A stretch of DNA of 64,000 nucleotides from Arion vulgaris (lineage: Eukaryota > Mollusca > Gastropoda > Stylommatophora > Arionidae), in NCBI GenBank assembly GCA_020796225.1, contig CM036760.1, positions 3,414,501 to 3,478,500 of the forward strand, in the 5' to 3' direction. Shown piece by piece: positions 1 through 11,676 of the stretch. Numbering within the stretch: position 1 is the stretch's first letter; each line of letters starts with the position of its first letter. A program made the translations under genes and the position numbers. A model generated the notes under the pieces. That model did no database searches. It saw only the letters and a list, made by a program, of their open reading frames with translations, and was not told where the DNA came from.

Positions 1-135
1 ACGTCAGGGTAAGCCGGTGCATTATCAGTGTCCTCCACCATACAGGTGTAGTGGTGTCTTCGACAGTCAGAGGGTAAGCCGGTGCATTATCAGTGTCCTC
101 CACCATACAGGTGTGTATTCTCCGACGTCGAGGAG
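1..135 (-). mobile_element. SINE family G fragment, internally duplicated
   Basis: The segment around ttatcagtgtcctccaccat occurs twice in direct repeat (about 10-50 and 70-112), followed by a ctccgacgtcgagg motif. The same stretch recurs at 44325-44415 and 48736-48885 and, in the opposite orientation, in the fuller copy at 11677-12042. It is therefore a dispersed repeat rather than a gene. The window edge may cut it. Confidence 0.5.
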
Positions 136-402
136 GTCAAGTTCCGACGGGTACCCAATGAAATTACTCTTTCGAACCTTTAACCCTTTAGCATAAAGGC
201 TACTACATTCTTCACTAAACTCTTCACCCCTGCCTAGTTATTAATGTGGATGGAAATCAATTTCCTCCAAACACCTTTCAATGTTGATAACTTAACGTAT
301 CCCCATTAATCAACAAATGCTTTTAATGATATCTAGAAGAGTTAACCCTTTCCAGAAGGCGTTCAATTAACTCGGCTTGTGCCTATCAAAAGTATCACTA
401 GT

Positions 403-660
403 TTAAACAGCCGTACCGTTAGCAAATGTTTGTCTGAAATAATATGACATGAAAGCAGCAATTACTCCTTGATCCATAGACAGCAGAATAGATGTGGTGT
501 TAGCAGATAGAAAAACAGCATCAATCTCTACCTGCATATCCGTTACAATTCGTGGGTAACCAGGTACAATGTCAATAATTAGCTTTTTCTGGAAAGAATG
601 GTTTGTTCTTGAACTCCTTCTCCACAGCTGTCTTAAAATATTAAGTAATACATTAAACAC
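403..660 (-). pseudogene. Tigger/pogo-type DDE transposase fragment
   Basis: The minus-strand frame reads 85 residues containing LIIDIVPGYP followed by VFLSANTTSILLSMDQGVIAAF. This matches the DDE_1 transposase pattern of Tc1/mariner-superfamily pogo/Tigger elements (LLLDNAPGHP, then FLPPNTTSLLQPMDQGVIA.FK..Y). In an active enzyme the first motif carries the second catalytic Asp; here it is D-I-V-P-G-Y instead of D-N-A-P-G-H, so key positions are altered. The fragment covers less than a quarter of a normal transposase. No DNA-binding domain or terminal inverted repeat was found beside it. It is a dead relic, not a host gene. Confidence 0.72.
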
Positions 661-904
661 TCGATCTCTGGTGTCCGTCAGACTTTATTTTTCGATTTAT
701 AAAATTCACAGTCAGAATAGATCAAATTATCATCAGGGGTCAAAGGCGCAAGGAAACAACGGCGCGCCAGATTAGTGAGCTGGCATTAATCCACTATCCT
801 CACCTCCACGGGGTGACCCTGGTAACAGACGGTAGTTCCGGTCTGGCTAAGAGGGCGGTTGCTGTGGGAGAGCTACTATGGGCAAGTAGAGATGCAAAGG
901 TAGT

Positions 905-1500
905 CACGCTAGAGATGATCAGCTCTCACCACAGATGAGCGAAGTCCCAGAGTGGCTATTAATGCCCGCCTCTCCCGGCCGATGGGAATAGCTTGAAGGA
1001 TAAACGTTGAACCGCGTGGGGCGAAACTCGGAGCCTGCGCATGCTCTCTCTTGAGCCCTCTCTCTTGAGCAGATGAGTATGCTGGGAGTCGGGTTGAACT
1101 GCACGTGCGTCCACATAGGCAGATCAAAAAACGTTGAACCGCGCGGGGCAAAATTCGGAGTCCGTGCATGTTCTCTCTTGAGCCCTCTCTCTTGAGCCGA
1201 TGAGTATGCTGAGAGTCGAACTGAGCTGCACACGGGTCCACACGGACGGCCTAGACAAATGTGAGCACGGCGGAAATTGACGGAAATGGTGAGGTAGGCA
1301 CCATGGCAGAGTGAGCACACACGCGCACGAAGCATGGGTGGCCGCACGACGCACGGGTGGACGCACAAGGGGCGAAACCAAGAGCTCCCATCACAGGAGT
1401 GGGGTCCGGTTGAGCCTCAGGAGGGACAGCCCAGGCAAATGTGAGCACGATTGGAATTGACGGAAATGGTGAGGCTGGCACCAGAGCAGAGCGTGCATCG
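905..1500. repeat. GC-rich block of imperfect direct duplications
   Basis: Two copies of a roughly 110-bp segment (about 1003-1110 and 1130-1245) share cgttgaaccgcg, a ctctcttgagccctctctct stretch and gatgagtatgct. A second segment beginning ggcaaatgtgagcacg is duplicated at 1253 and 1434. Frames through it are open on both strands only because base composition is high in G+C and the units repeat. No conserved protein pattern was seen. Confidence 0.7.
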
Positions 1501-1540
1501 TATGCGAGCGATGCACGAATGGGTCCTCAGGTGGGCAAAA

Positions 1541-1622
1541 ATGCAGCACGGCAGCCGCAGGCATGGCAGCGGCAGGCATGGCAGCCGCAGGCATGGCAGC
1601 GGCAGGACGGCAGGCGCACCAG
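1541..1622. repeat. 15-bp GC-rich minisatellite
   Basis: Four to five copies of a unit like ggcatggcagccgca, alternating cagccg and cagcgg. It is short and lies beside the duplicated block. Confidence 0.8.
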
Positions 1623-1828
1623 GCAAGAGGGTGTGCGGACCACCCGAGTGTGCAGAACAACTGAAAAGCCCAGCAGAGGTAAAGCCACTGCGCGTTTCCT
1701 CTCGCAGGGAACTACTGCTGCCTTGTAGTTGATTGGGGACAATCAAAGGCTAGCGGAGCAAACCGTACACAAAACTGGACGGTAGGCAAATCAAACAGTC
1801 CATTAACAAGCCTGGTATAGCTGGACAG

Positions 1829-2105
1829 ATGACGCTCATCAGCCTGGGAGGACAGGTCATCTACGGTATCTGCCCTGAAAGACAATAGCAACCTGCTGCC
1901 TTGTGGGTTTTGGCTGGGGACAGCAAAAGGCTAACAGAGAGCGAACCCAGTAAACGCTGCTTGAAACCGAACACACCACCGAATCATAAGCACTTGAGCT
2001 CCAATTGGTACTGAAGGCTGTGCACGTACATCCCGTTCTGATGTTTGGCTGTTTATATATCACAATAGAATGATACAAACGGCTTAAGAACGATCATGAG
2101 AGAGA
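1829..2105 (+). mobile_element. SINE family F copy
   Basis: Matches the copy at 25425-25645 across gaaaatagcaacctg-type sequence, a block ending gagctccaa, and ggtactgaa, and ends in a gagagagag tail. It also shares its middle with the family F body at 34560-34800. The element appears non-coding. Confidence 0.65.
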
Positions 2106-2209
2106 GAAATTATCATCAATAGTGAAGACATTAAAAATGTTGTAAATTTTCAAATATCTTGTCTATGTAATTAACAACAGTTGTTAAATTTAGAAAAGAA
2201 ATCAGAAGA

Positions 2210-4262
2210 AGGCTGTACTTTTTCTGTTATTCTATATGATTATATGGCTATCTTTCTGTTATTCTATATGATTATATGGCTAGTCTTTTTCTGTTATTCT
2301 ATATGATTATATGGCTATTCTTCTTCTGTTATTCTATATGATTATATGCTAGTCTTTTCTGTTATTCTATGATTATGGTGTTCTTCTTCTGTTATTCTAT
2401 ATGATTATATGGCTGTTCTTCTTCTGTTATTCTATATGATTATATGGTACTTTCTGTTATTCTATATGATTATATGGCTGTACTTCTTCTGTTATTCTAT
2501 ATGATTATATGCTAGTCTTTTCTGTTATTCTATATGATTATATGCTTTCTTCTTCTGTTATTCTATGATTATATGGCTAGTCTTTTTGTATTCTATATGA
2601 TTATATGGCTGTTCTTCTTCTGTTATTCTATATGATTATATGGCTGTTCTTCTTCTGTTATTCTATATGATTATATGGCTGTTCTTCTTCTGTTATTCTA
2701 TATGATTATATGGCTAGTCTTCTTCTGTTATTCTATATGATTATATGGCTAGTCTTCTTCTGTTATTCTATATGATTATATGGCTGTTCTTCTTCTGTTA
2801 TTCTATATGATTATATGGCTGTTCTTCTTCTGTTATTCTATATGATTATATGGCTAGTCTTTTTCTGTTATTCTATATGATTATATGGCTGTTCTTCTTC
2901 TGTTATTCTATATGATTATATGGCTAGTCTTCTTCTGTTATTCTATATGATTATAGGCTGTCTTCTTCTGTTATTCTATATGATTATATGGCTGTCTTTT
3001 CTGTTATTCTATATGATTATATGGCTGTTCTTCTTCTGTTATTCTATATGATTATATGGCTAGTCTTCTTCTGTTATTCTATATGATATGCTGTTCTTCT
3101 TCTGTTATTCTATATGATTATATGGCTGTTCTTCTTCTGTTATTCTATATGATTATATGGCTGTTCTTCTTCTGTTATTCTATATGATTATATGGCTAGT
3201 CTTCTTCTGTTATTCTATATGATTATATGGCTGTTCTTCTTCTGTTATTCTATATGATTATATGGCTAGTCTTCTTCTGTTATTCTATATGATTATATGG
3301 CTGTTCTTCTTCTGTTATTCTATATGATTATATGGCTGTTCTTCTTCTGTTATTCTATATGATTATATGGCTAGTCTTCTTCTGTTATTCTATATGATTA
3401 TAGGCTAGTCTTCTTCTGTTATTCTATATGATTATTGGCTGTTCTTCTTCTGTTATTCTATATGATTATATGGCTGTTCTTCTTCTGTTATTCTATATGA
3501 TTATATGGCTAGTCTTCTTCAGTATTCTATATGATTATATGGCTGTTCTTCTTCTATTATTCTATATGATTATATGGCTAGTCTTCTTCTGTTATTCTAT
3601 ATGATTATATGGCTGTTCTTCTTCTGTTATTCTATATGATTATATGGCTAGTCTTTTTCTGTTATTCTATATGATTATATGGCTGTTCTTCTTCTGTTAT
3701 TCTATATGATTATATGGCTAGTCTTTTTCTGTTATTCTATATGATTATATGGCTAGTCTTCTTCTGTTATTCTATATGATTATATGGCTGTTCTTCTTCT
3801 GTTATTCTATATGATTATATGGCTGTTCTTCTTCTGTTATTCTATATGATTATATGGCTGTTCTTCTTCTGTTATTCTATATGATTATATGGCTAGTCTT
3901 TTTCTGTTATTCTATATGATTATATGGCTGTTCTTCTTCTGTTATTCTATATGATTATATGGCTGTTCTTCTTCTGTTATTCTATATGATTATATGGCTG
4001 TTCTTCTTCTGTTATTCTATATGATTATATGGCTGTTCTTCTTCTGTTATTCTATATGATTATATGGCTAGTCTTCTTCTGTTATTCTATATGATTATAT
4101 GGCTAGTCTTCTTCTGTTATTCTATATGATTATATGGCTGTTCTTCTTCTGTTATTCTATATGATTATATGGCTGTTCTTCTTCTGTTATTCTATATGAT
4201 TATATGGCTGTTCTTCTTCTGTTATTCTATATGATTATATGGCTGTTCTTCTTCTGTTATTC
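2210..4262. repeat. 35-bp satellite array, about 58 copies
   Basis: The unit is ggctgttcttcttctg followed by ttattctatatgattatat. Two main variants alternate irregularly, one with ctgttcttctt and one with ctagtctt(c/t)tt. Units in 2210-3100 carry many one- to four-base losses, while 3200-4260 is nearly uniform. It stops about 20 bp from the GAT-rich 3' end of the LINE fragment at 4290. Confidence 0.97.
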
Positions 4263-4289
4263 AATCACATCTCAGGTTTTCAGTTCTTC

Positions 4290-4890
4290 ATCATCATCAA
4301 GTAGCTTGTCTCTTCTCGAACTTGGATCACATAAGATCAGTCCTGAAAAACTCTCTGTTCTGTGCAAGTTGACCGGCGTCAGCAGCAGTCATTCTCAGAT
4401 CTTCAATGACATCTTGCATCCATCGTCTTCTAGGTCTTCCTTCCATTCTTCTTCCAGGCACCATTCCCTCCAAAATTATTTTCTCTAGGCATTCATGTCG
4501 TTTGATGTGTCCGAAATATTTAATTTTTCTCGATGTTATGCTCTGTAATAGCAAACTCTCTTTAATATCAAGCTGTTGTAGAACAAAAGCATTTGTTCTT
4601 TTCTCTGTCCATGATATTCTAAGTACTCTTCTGTAGTATTTGCATTCAAAGGCAATTTCTCATATTCTCTGCCTCTTTGTCAATGTTTCATGTCTCACAA
4701 CTATATGTTGCAAAGGGAAAAACGCATTCTCTTAAACGCTTGATTTTTGTTCTTATGTCAGGTTCCCTTCCATATGTTAGTTAGTTCTTTTAGTTTTTGC
4801 AAAGCAATGCACAGCCTTCTTGTAATTTCTTTTATAGCATTCCTGCCCTTCTTAGTGTTCTTAATATTCGAAATATCCCATCCTTTGCAC
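4290..4890 (-). mobile_element. LINE C-terminal fragment (GRPRRRWMQDV family)
   Basis: The minus strand reads KIKYFGHIKRHECLEKIILE then GRPRRRWMQDVIEDLRMTAA, the usual tail downstream of the reverse transcriptase thumb in many animal non-LTR elements. Upstream (about 4680-4720) is a degraded YSCETWNIDKEAE segment. Several frame changes make it non-functional. It is 5' truncated and ends in a GAT-rich run. Related fragments lie at 19165, 27050, 33272, 34128, 35335 and 62785. Confidence 0.8.
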
Positions 4891-5204
4891 ATTCAAAAAT
4901 ATAAATATAAAAATGAAACACTGGAACTGATGAAAGTAAAACCTGAAGATTTGGTTGAATAGCTGAAGAAGACCAGCCATAGAAACATATAAATAAGGAG
5001 ATGTCATAGAATAAGCTTCAGAAGATTAAAAAATATAAAAACTATGACATAACACATGCAAGGAAACAAAATTAGTGCTTCTTGTGACATGGCTTTCTCC
5101 GTTGACAGATATGGATGTTGTTCATGGACATTTACACAAGCACTAAAGTTGAAAAAAAAATTTGAATATATTGAAAAAAGTGCAACATAAATTTTCGTAG
5201 AATA
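4891..5204. other. AT-rich unassigned stretch
   Basis: No coding pattern, RNA gene or repeat seen in this stretch between a LINE fragment and a hAT-type element. Confidence 0.5.
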
Positions 5205-5539
5205 CTATAGACCAGCGTTTTCCAAAGTGGGCGGTACCACCACCCAGTGGGCGCTGGAGCGTTTTAGGGTGGGGGCGGTAGTGTGTTTAGAAGAATGTGG
5301 GGAGTGTTGAGGTGAATAGGGATCTGTGGTTCCTTCAAGAAGAAATTAATCATAAATATTTTAAAATAAATTAGTTTCGTGATTTTGCGATTGAATAATC
5401 ATTTAAAATTTGAATTCTGCATTTTAATTCATCTTATGTCCGTCTTACAATATCCATTTTTTCATCAATTGTTACAAATGGTGTACAAAGTGCAAAGTGG
5501 GCGGTGGAGCGAAAAAGTTTGGGAATGTATGCTATAGAC
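5205..5539. mobile_element. Non-autonomous hAT-type element with 8-bp target duplication
   Basis: The 8-bp direct repeat ctatagac lies at 5205-5212 and 5532-5539. Between them, 5213-5531 starts cagcgttttccaaa and ends tttgggaatgtatg, an imperfect terminal inverted repeat. Eight-bp duplications and ends of the CAGNGNTTCCCAAA kind are characteristic of hAT transposons. At 319 bp with no open frame it is a MITE moved in trans. An internal gtgggcgg motif occurs near both ends. Confidence 0.8.
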
Positions 5540-5712
5540 AAAGATGTAAAGACATCTAACAAGAAATGAACATCGAGACATACTGTCTCATAAGACTATC
5601 ATATCTCGGAGATTGAAATATTGTGTCACATTTAAACTTAGTGAGTTATGGAGAGTAACAATACAGTACATGTTTCTTTGATGTCTAGACAGGGGACAAC
5701 ACATACAACACT

Positions 5713-5990
5713 AGCTTCTTATTCTTCTTCTTCTACTTCTACTTCTTCTAACCATATTGAACACTTGTTACCTACTCTGTGTATTTTGTAAGTGATCTGA
5801 ACTTAATAGCGATTGTACGTTGTGTCAGTTATGCGCCTAAAGTAGGCCAGCACATCCGATTTCTGCGATGCTTTTTATTTACTAGGATAGCTTCCTAGGT
5901 TCTACCTCGGTCGCTTCTTTCGACATGCTTTGTAGGTTGCAGTGGTAATATTCTTTGCATCCCTAGCGGGCCCCGCCACCACACGGGCGC
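5713..5990 (-). mobile_element. SINE family D copy
   Basis: Oriented by its GAA-rich 3' tail, which appears here as cttcttctt at the low-coordinate end. It carries the family landmarks: the D/E/F core, a ctaggaagctaccctag block, cggatgtgctggcc, and a terminal segment ending tggtcgatatggagcg. Similar copies lie at 12222, 17470, 21318, 24598, 32015, 42408, 47375, 50345, 51785 and 61158. Confidence 0.8.
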
Positions 5991-6254
5991 AACAGTAGCA
6001 ACAATGCATTAAAGAAACATTGAGCACAGTTACGTAAGAGGCGGGAGAACTGGCTATTAATGGAGAGTCATTCAGACATGATGTGATAAGAGTGAGGTTC
6101 TGTAAAAGACATGCTACATGAAGATAAAGACGGGTCAGACTTAGTTTAATTCTTAAGGCTTTAGTATTTTCAAAATGATGGAATAGAATAGTTGATCTGC
6201 GTCGCAGTAGCGATATGGAGCGCCGTAAAGCAAGGTATGCCTATTAATGACCTT

Positions 6255-6640
6255 CTTCATCTCTACAGATGGTCAATTATCAAGTGTTTTACTGTCGTGG
6301 CAATCTGTGAGTTTGTACTGGTCTCTCTTGCATTTTAGCTCATCACCACGTCTCCTTCTAAAGAATTCTGCATTTTTGCGTAATGTTGTTTTCCTCATAA
6401 CTCGGTCATCAGCTAATTTTTCCCATTTGTTGGAACCGATAGAAAAGTCATTCGTTGAGGTCTTGCAGATATCCTCATAACTGAGCTGTGGTCTGCAATG
6501 GAGCCTCTTTCGTTCAGAAAGTTCACAGAACAGCATCTGTTGAGGTATTTGGTTATTATCCATTCTTCTCACATGTCTTAGCCATCTTAGTCTTCTACAG
6601 CTGAGCATTCTCATGATGGAAGACAAGTTTGGCTGAAATC
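6255..6640 (-). mobile_element. LINE C-terminal fragment (RRLRWLRHVRRMD family)
   Basis: The minus frame reads RRLRWLRHVRRMDNNQIPQQ, then a GIGSNKWEKLADDR-like region. This is the tail of the family also seen at 14480-14950, where a C2H2-like finger follows. It is truncated at the 5' end and abuts a SINE E fragment. Confidence 0.75.
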
Positions 6641-6768
6641 AGATGCACATGTCCTAAACGTGTAAAAGCCAATGTGCAATGTATACACGATCTTGACAAA
6701 GATCAAACATAGAACAAAGAGTGATTAAAATTGGTCGTAAAGAACGAACGCAAAGAAGAAGAAGGAAG
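6628..6768 (+). mobile_element. SINE family E, 5'-truncated
   Basis: Starts within the family at ttggctgaaatcagatgcac and runs through cctaaacgtgt, a tatacacg block, aaaattggtcgtaaagaacg and a gaagaagaag tail. It lacks the head and core seen in fuller copies such as 48067-48326. Confidence 0.75.
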
Positions 6769-6775
6769 ACTAGTT

Positions 6776-6895
6776 CGTACATTGCAGTACTTCATAGTTA
6801 GTTATCTCACAGTACTTTATAGTTAGTTATCTCACAGTACTTTATAGTTAGTTATCTTGTCGTACTTCATAGTTAGTTATCTTGTCGAACCATCT
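6776..6895. repeat. 25-bp minisatellite, about 5 copies
   Basis: The unit is gtactttatagttagttatc plus ctcaca or ttgtc. No gene overlaps it. Confidence 0.9.
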
Positions 6896-7059
6896 GATGG
6901 AATTAACAATAATATTTCGGAAACATAAAGAGGCATGACACATTGATCAAAATCTTATTAGAGGGACAAGTTCAAGGACGATGAACAAGATGAATTTCGA
7001 GACAAAAATAGGAGAAAAACCCTCTAGAGATGGAGAAATTACAGTCTGGCAAAGTGCAA

Positions 7060-7215
7060 CATCAAGGTATATTATACATATAGCCGTCCATCGCAGGCCA
7101 TAATGACAACAGCCTCAGACTGTGCTGATGCACCTCTCTGATGTGTGCGGAGGTGATTGTAGAGTCCAATCCTCTAACAAAATTCCCTACCACAGAGGGA
7201 GCATACATGATCACG
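7060..7215 (-). pseudogene. LINE 3' coding relic with C2H2-like finger
   Basis: The minus frame reads YACSLCGREFC, a stop, then RIGLYNHLRTHQR. This is the zinc-finger-like C-terminus found at the end of some animal LINE ORF2 proteins and resembles CPHCTRTFQARIGLTSHLRTH at about 14870-14935. The in-frame TAG shows decay. Confidence 0.65.
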
Positions 7216-7844
7216 GTTAGAGATGTGGGTGTTGTGTGTTTTGTATCTTCAAGCAGCGAGCTTTCTCTGCGCGTCTACGGCACGACGATTCTCAGATAAG
7301 CTAGTTCCTCTTGTGTTGCTACAGCGCAACATTTTGCGATCTTGCGCAAAGGTGCAACGTCAAGTTAAGCCACAATGGATGTTGAAGGCTGATTACATAC
7401 AACCTTCGATGTGGAGACGATTCATGATGATGATAAACTAGGCAAGTCTAGTTAGAACACATTTTCTCTAGCATCAGAACGTGCAATCTTCCTACAGTCA
7501 AAGTGGCTGGTGCTCTGGTTAATGAGAACCAGAAAGTAATATGTTGGTACTCACATCATCTACCGAGATCAGATTATAAATGCTATGGGATCACTCACAT
7601 AAATGCGTCACACCTTGCCGGAAAATGCCAGAATTATTTACAGAATTCGTCTACTAATTTGCAAGGAGTCGCCATTTTGACTAGTTAATGTGATTAGAAA
7701 GGGAGGTAAACTAGTAGTAAGATCCATGATCGAGACGCACAAGTTAATCAAGACCATACTGAGAATTATCGTTACTGACTAATATAAAATATCAGACATT
7801 TCGTGGCAACCACTTCTGTGTTAATGTCATTGATCATACTAGAT
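7216..7844. other. Unassigned stretch
   Basis: Short open frames are present but have no recognisable domain and no splice context. I see nothing supportable here. Confidence 0.5.
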
Positions 7845-8218
7845 CAGGGTTTCCCAAAATGGGGTTCGTGAACCCCCGGGAATCCGCCAGGTACTCACAG
7901 GGCATTCTCAAGAGCTTGAAGAAATATTATGATTTTTGACATTTTAAAAAATAATTTTTTTAAAACCGTATAAAAACAGTGGTAAACTAGTTACGCTGCG
8001 AAATCAAAACACCCGGACCAGACCGGAGTCTGAAAGTCTGACAGGACACAATGAAAGATCATTTGATGTTTCCCACAGTCTGAGAACATTGTTTACTATT
8101 GTAACACAAAGATAATTCATTCCTGTCCATGTTCATATATAGAAACTTGTGGGGTTCTGCGGCAGTAAAATGTATTAAAAAAGGGGGCCTGCGGTAATGC
8201 AAAGTTTGGGAACCGCTG
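7845..8218. mobile_element. Older hAT-type non-autonomous element
   Basis: The ends cagggtttcccaaaat and, on the other strand, cagcggttcccaaactttg form an imperfect inverted repeat of the hAT kind. The flanking octamers (tactagat and cgttaggt) match at only four of eight positions, so the target duplication is decayed or misplaced. There is no open frame. The interior is AT-rich. Confidence 0.6.
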
Positions 8219-8329
8219 CGTTAGGTTATTTAGGTTGTTTGCTAGAATTCTTCATCTGCGATCAGTATCAGGGTCTTTATCTTCGATGGTCCATCAGTGG
8301 TTGAGATCGTACCCTTCGCCAGATTATGT

Positions 8330-8740
8330 CATGAACACGATGTCAATACAACACGATGTTCATAGCACAACATAGAAAATTTCCACTAAACAACGATGTT
8401 CACATAGCAACAAACGATGTTTCACATAGCAACAAACGATGTTTCACATAGCAACAAACGATGTTCCATATAGCAACAAACGATGTTTCACATAGCAACA
8501 AACGATGTTTCACATAGCAACAAACGATGTTTCACATAGCAACAAACGATGTTCCATATAGCAACAAACGATGTTCCACATAGCAACAAACGATGTTCCA
8601 CATAGCAACAAACGATGTTCACATAGCAAAAACGATGTTCCATATAGCAACAAACGAATGTTCACATAGCAACAAACGATGATTCCATATAGCAACAAAC
8701 ATGTTCACATAGCAAAAAACGATAGTTCCATGATAGTCAA
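8330..8740. repeat. 22-bp minisatellite, about 17 copies
   Basis: The unit is acgatgtttcacatagcaac plus aa, with variants ttccatatag and ttccacatag. Several units lack one or two bases. Antisense open frames over it are products of the repeat. Confidence 0.93.
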
Positions 8741-8787
8741 CTACAGCTTCACTAGCAAAAAATGTATCCTGTACAATTCCAGGAACT

Positions 8788-9030
8788 GGGCGTCTGTAGC
8801 CCAAGCGGTAGCGAGCTCGATCACAACCAAAGAGTACCTGGTTCAAACCACCACGGCAGGCAATTTGGAAGCAGATTTGTTCACGTGGATTTTTACGAAC
8901 GGTAAAAATAGACCTCACAGAAAGCAATGTCAAACTACTGAACGTATAAGGGGTGCCTAGAAAATCGACGACTCGTTTACTGTTGATAATGGCGACGTCA
9001 TGTAAGGGATATGCCAAGATTTTCATTTTT
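8788..9030 (+). mobile_element. SINE family C copy
   Basis: Begins gggcgtctgtagcccaagcg with a tRNA-like A-box region, then a B-box-like ctggttcaaacc about 50 bp on. The body contains ttttacgaacggtaaaaata, aactactgaacgtata and gcctagaaaatcgacgac, and it ends in tgccaagattttcattt. Other copies start near 9175, 30862, 38172, 39180 and 45900. Confidence 0.82.
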
Positions 9031-9174
9031 AATACCAGGAACGAGGGCTTGGGGTGAGGTGGGACGCTGGGCTCTTATTGGGCTTTTCAATGTTACATCA
9101 GACAAAGGAACTGATTACTATGTCACGAAGACTCTCAGAAGGCTTTAAACCAAATATAGTGTAAATGTAGATAC

Positions 9175-9415
9175 GGGCGTCTGTAACTTAAGCGATAGTA
9201 AGCTCGTTCACAGCCTAAGAGGACCTAGTTAAACACCGTGGCGGGCAGTTTGGAAACAAATTCATTCCCGTGTATTTTTACGAACGGTAAAAATAGAACT
9301 CAACGTTCCGACAACAATGGGAAAACTACTGAATGTTCAAGTGCCTAAAAATCGACAACTCATTTCCTGTACTTGATGACGACGTCAAGTAACGGATGTG
9401 CCACGATTTTCATTC
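9175..9415 (+). mobile_element. SINE family C copy
   Basis: A second copy in the same orientation, starting gggcgtctgtaacttaagcg and ending gccacgattttcattc. The pair is separated by about 145 bp of unrelated sequence. Confidence 0.82.
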
Positions 9416-11096
9416 AATGTAAATGTAATAGTTCGTCACATTTTATGAATATTTTTTAATTCGAATGTAATGTAAATGTAGTATGATTGATTGATTGATA
9501 GAACCATCATCATCGTACTTCGGTGAGTAACCATGTGGGCTTCGATCTCTTTCTTACACAGGAAGATCTCAGCTGCAGTGCACAAACTCCTTAGCACCGG
9601 CGAAGTCCACAATCTTATTTTGAAGATGGGGAAGATATTTTTGTAGGAATTTTTACAAATCTCTAAATTTTCTAAATAATTTCTGTTGCGAACAGCTGCT
9701 TTCCAGCTTGTTCTTATCGATTTGAACTGCCATGGGTTCTCTCATTGAACACGAGACTTACGTTCTATCTTCCGTCTAATATAGGACTAGGAACTTGATC
9801 TCACCTACATTGATATCAAGGATCTCTTGAAAAATATCCAGATAGCTCCAGAAGGGAGTGAACCTGGCACTTCTGGCACTAGAGACCTAACCTCTGCGTC
9901 ACATAAAACCCCTTAAATGTAGTATATAATGTAATATGGATGACTAGTAATACTATATGGAGCCATTCTGTAACATTACAGTCCAGGTGAAGTGAAGGTA
10001 ATAAATAATGAACGGATCCGTTTAGTTAAACATTATTTACTTTAACTTTTTCAGACATAGAGTATATCAGTATATCGATTATATCTCGTTGAATTGCATC
10101 CCACCCTTTGCGCGTGTTTATTGAGTTTGGCGGCTGAAGTCAGTGCTCCGAATATGTTCACTTTCAACAGAGCGGTTGTATTGTTATTAAAGAAATTCTG
10201 GAACCTTCTCGTCGATTGATAGGTGGAGATTTAGTGTATGATATGAGCAATTTAGCACTTAGCAGTGTCGACGCCGTTATATTTACATTCCTGGGGCGAT
10301 ATGCGCACTCTTATATTAATATTTCCCTCGATTGACACTCGCAGGAGAGAACGTCTAAACATTGCCTCATCTACGTTAGCTTACAGACCTTCGCCCTGTG
10401 CTCGGCGGCAGATCCTATCTGACGACAAGTCTCGTTCTCGACTCAATAAGACGATGATATCAGAGAACTCGAATCTAGTCACTGTCTAGGGCCTGTTATC
10501 ATGAGCCGGAAAGAATATGGTGATTGTTATAGGCTTGAATTAGCCTCTGCGGCATTGTTTACTTCTGTGAAAGCCTCATGACATGCTCAGAGCGAGTCGG
10601 GCGCCGGGAGACTGGTGGCTCCTAGAGACTAGTCTAGGTTTTTGCCGGCGTTTGTGGTGAATACTGAGAGTTGTTTTGCTTATCACGTGACTGTCATCAC
10701 GCGCTTCATGTGTGTGTGAGCCCAACACACTGCAGTCTGATACGTACGGCTGTAAGAGGTTGCGTCGAGACAGACCGGACAAAAACGTTAAATTTGTTTT
10801 AAAATGAATTAGGTAGCTGTAAACGTTTCAAAGACCTTTTCTCAGCAGCGATTAAACAACCAGCAAACAGAACGATAAGGTTTACTCCTGATGACACTCA
10901 TCTTAGTTAATGTCCATTGATGACAACTCATGGACCGTCTTCCTTGATTTATGATAAAGAGATAATCAAGGCTGCACAAACACAATTCGACTTATTTTTA
11001 AAGTGCTGTATGTTGTACATAAGTTCAGAGATAAGAAACAAGATGAATATGCATAGCGGACTCGATAAATATGAATAGTTATAAATAGGGATCAGT
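9416..11096. other. 1.7 kb without a supported feature
   Basis: Contains a short tgattgattgatt run (about 9484) and scattered small open frames without domain patterns. No intron-exon structure was detected. A regulatory role is possible but nothing in the sequence shows it. Confidence 0.5.
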
Positions 11097-11345
11097 GGCG
11101 TATCCTAGTCCTATCTACAAAATAAGCTACAATTCAGTGGCGTATCTGGTCCTAGATACAAAGTGGGCTACAATCTAGTGGTGTATCCTGGTCTAGATAC
11201 AAAGTGGGTTACAATCCAGTGGTGTATCCTGGTCCTAGATAAAAAGTGGGAAACAATCCAGTAGTGTATCCTGGTCCTAGATAAAAAGTAGGCCACAATC
11301 CAGTGGTGTAGCCTGGTTGTAGGTACAAAGTGTGCTACAATCTGA
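11097..11345. repeat. About 42-bp minisatellite, 6 diverged copies
   Basis: Copies of cagtggtgtatcctggtcct followed by agatacaaagtgggctacaat, with substitutions between copies. Older and more diverged than most arrays in the window. Confidence 0.85.
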
Positions 11346-11429
11346 TAATTTAATACTTGATAAAATGAATATTTCTAGAATAACTTTCACACAGTATATA
11401 TTCCATTTAATGTATTATTTTAATTACTG

Positions 11430-11676
11430 TTAATATTATTGTTACAGTTAATATTATTGTTACTGTTAATATTATTGTTACTGTTAATATTATTGTTAAT
11501 ATTATTGTTACTGTTAATATTATTGTTAATATTATTGTTACTGTTAATATTATTGTTAATATTATTGTTACTGTTAATATTATTGTTACTGTTAATATTA
11601 TTGTTAATATTATTGTTACTGTTAATATTATTGTTACTGTTAATATTATTGTTAATATTATTGTTACTGTTAATAT
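11430..11676. repeat. TTA/GTT-rich short tandem repeat
   Basis: Tandem gttaatattatt and gttactgttaatattatt blocks of 12 and 18 bp. The Leu/Ile-only open frame across it is not a protein gene. Confidence 0.95.
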
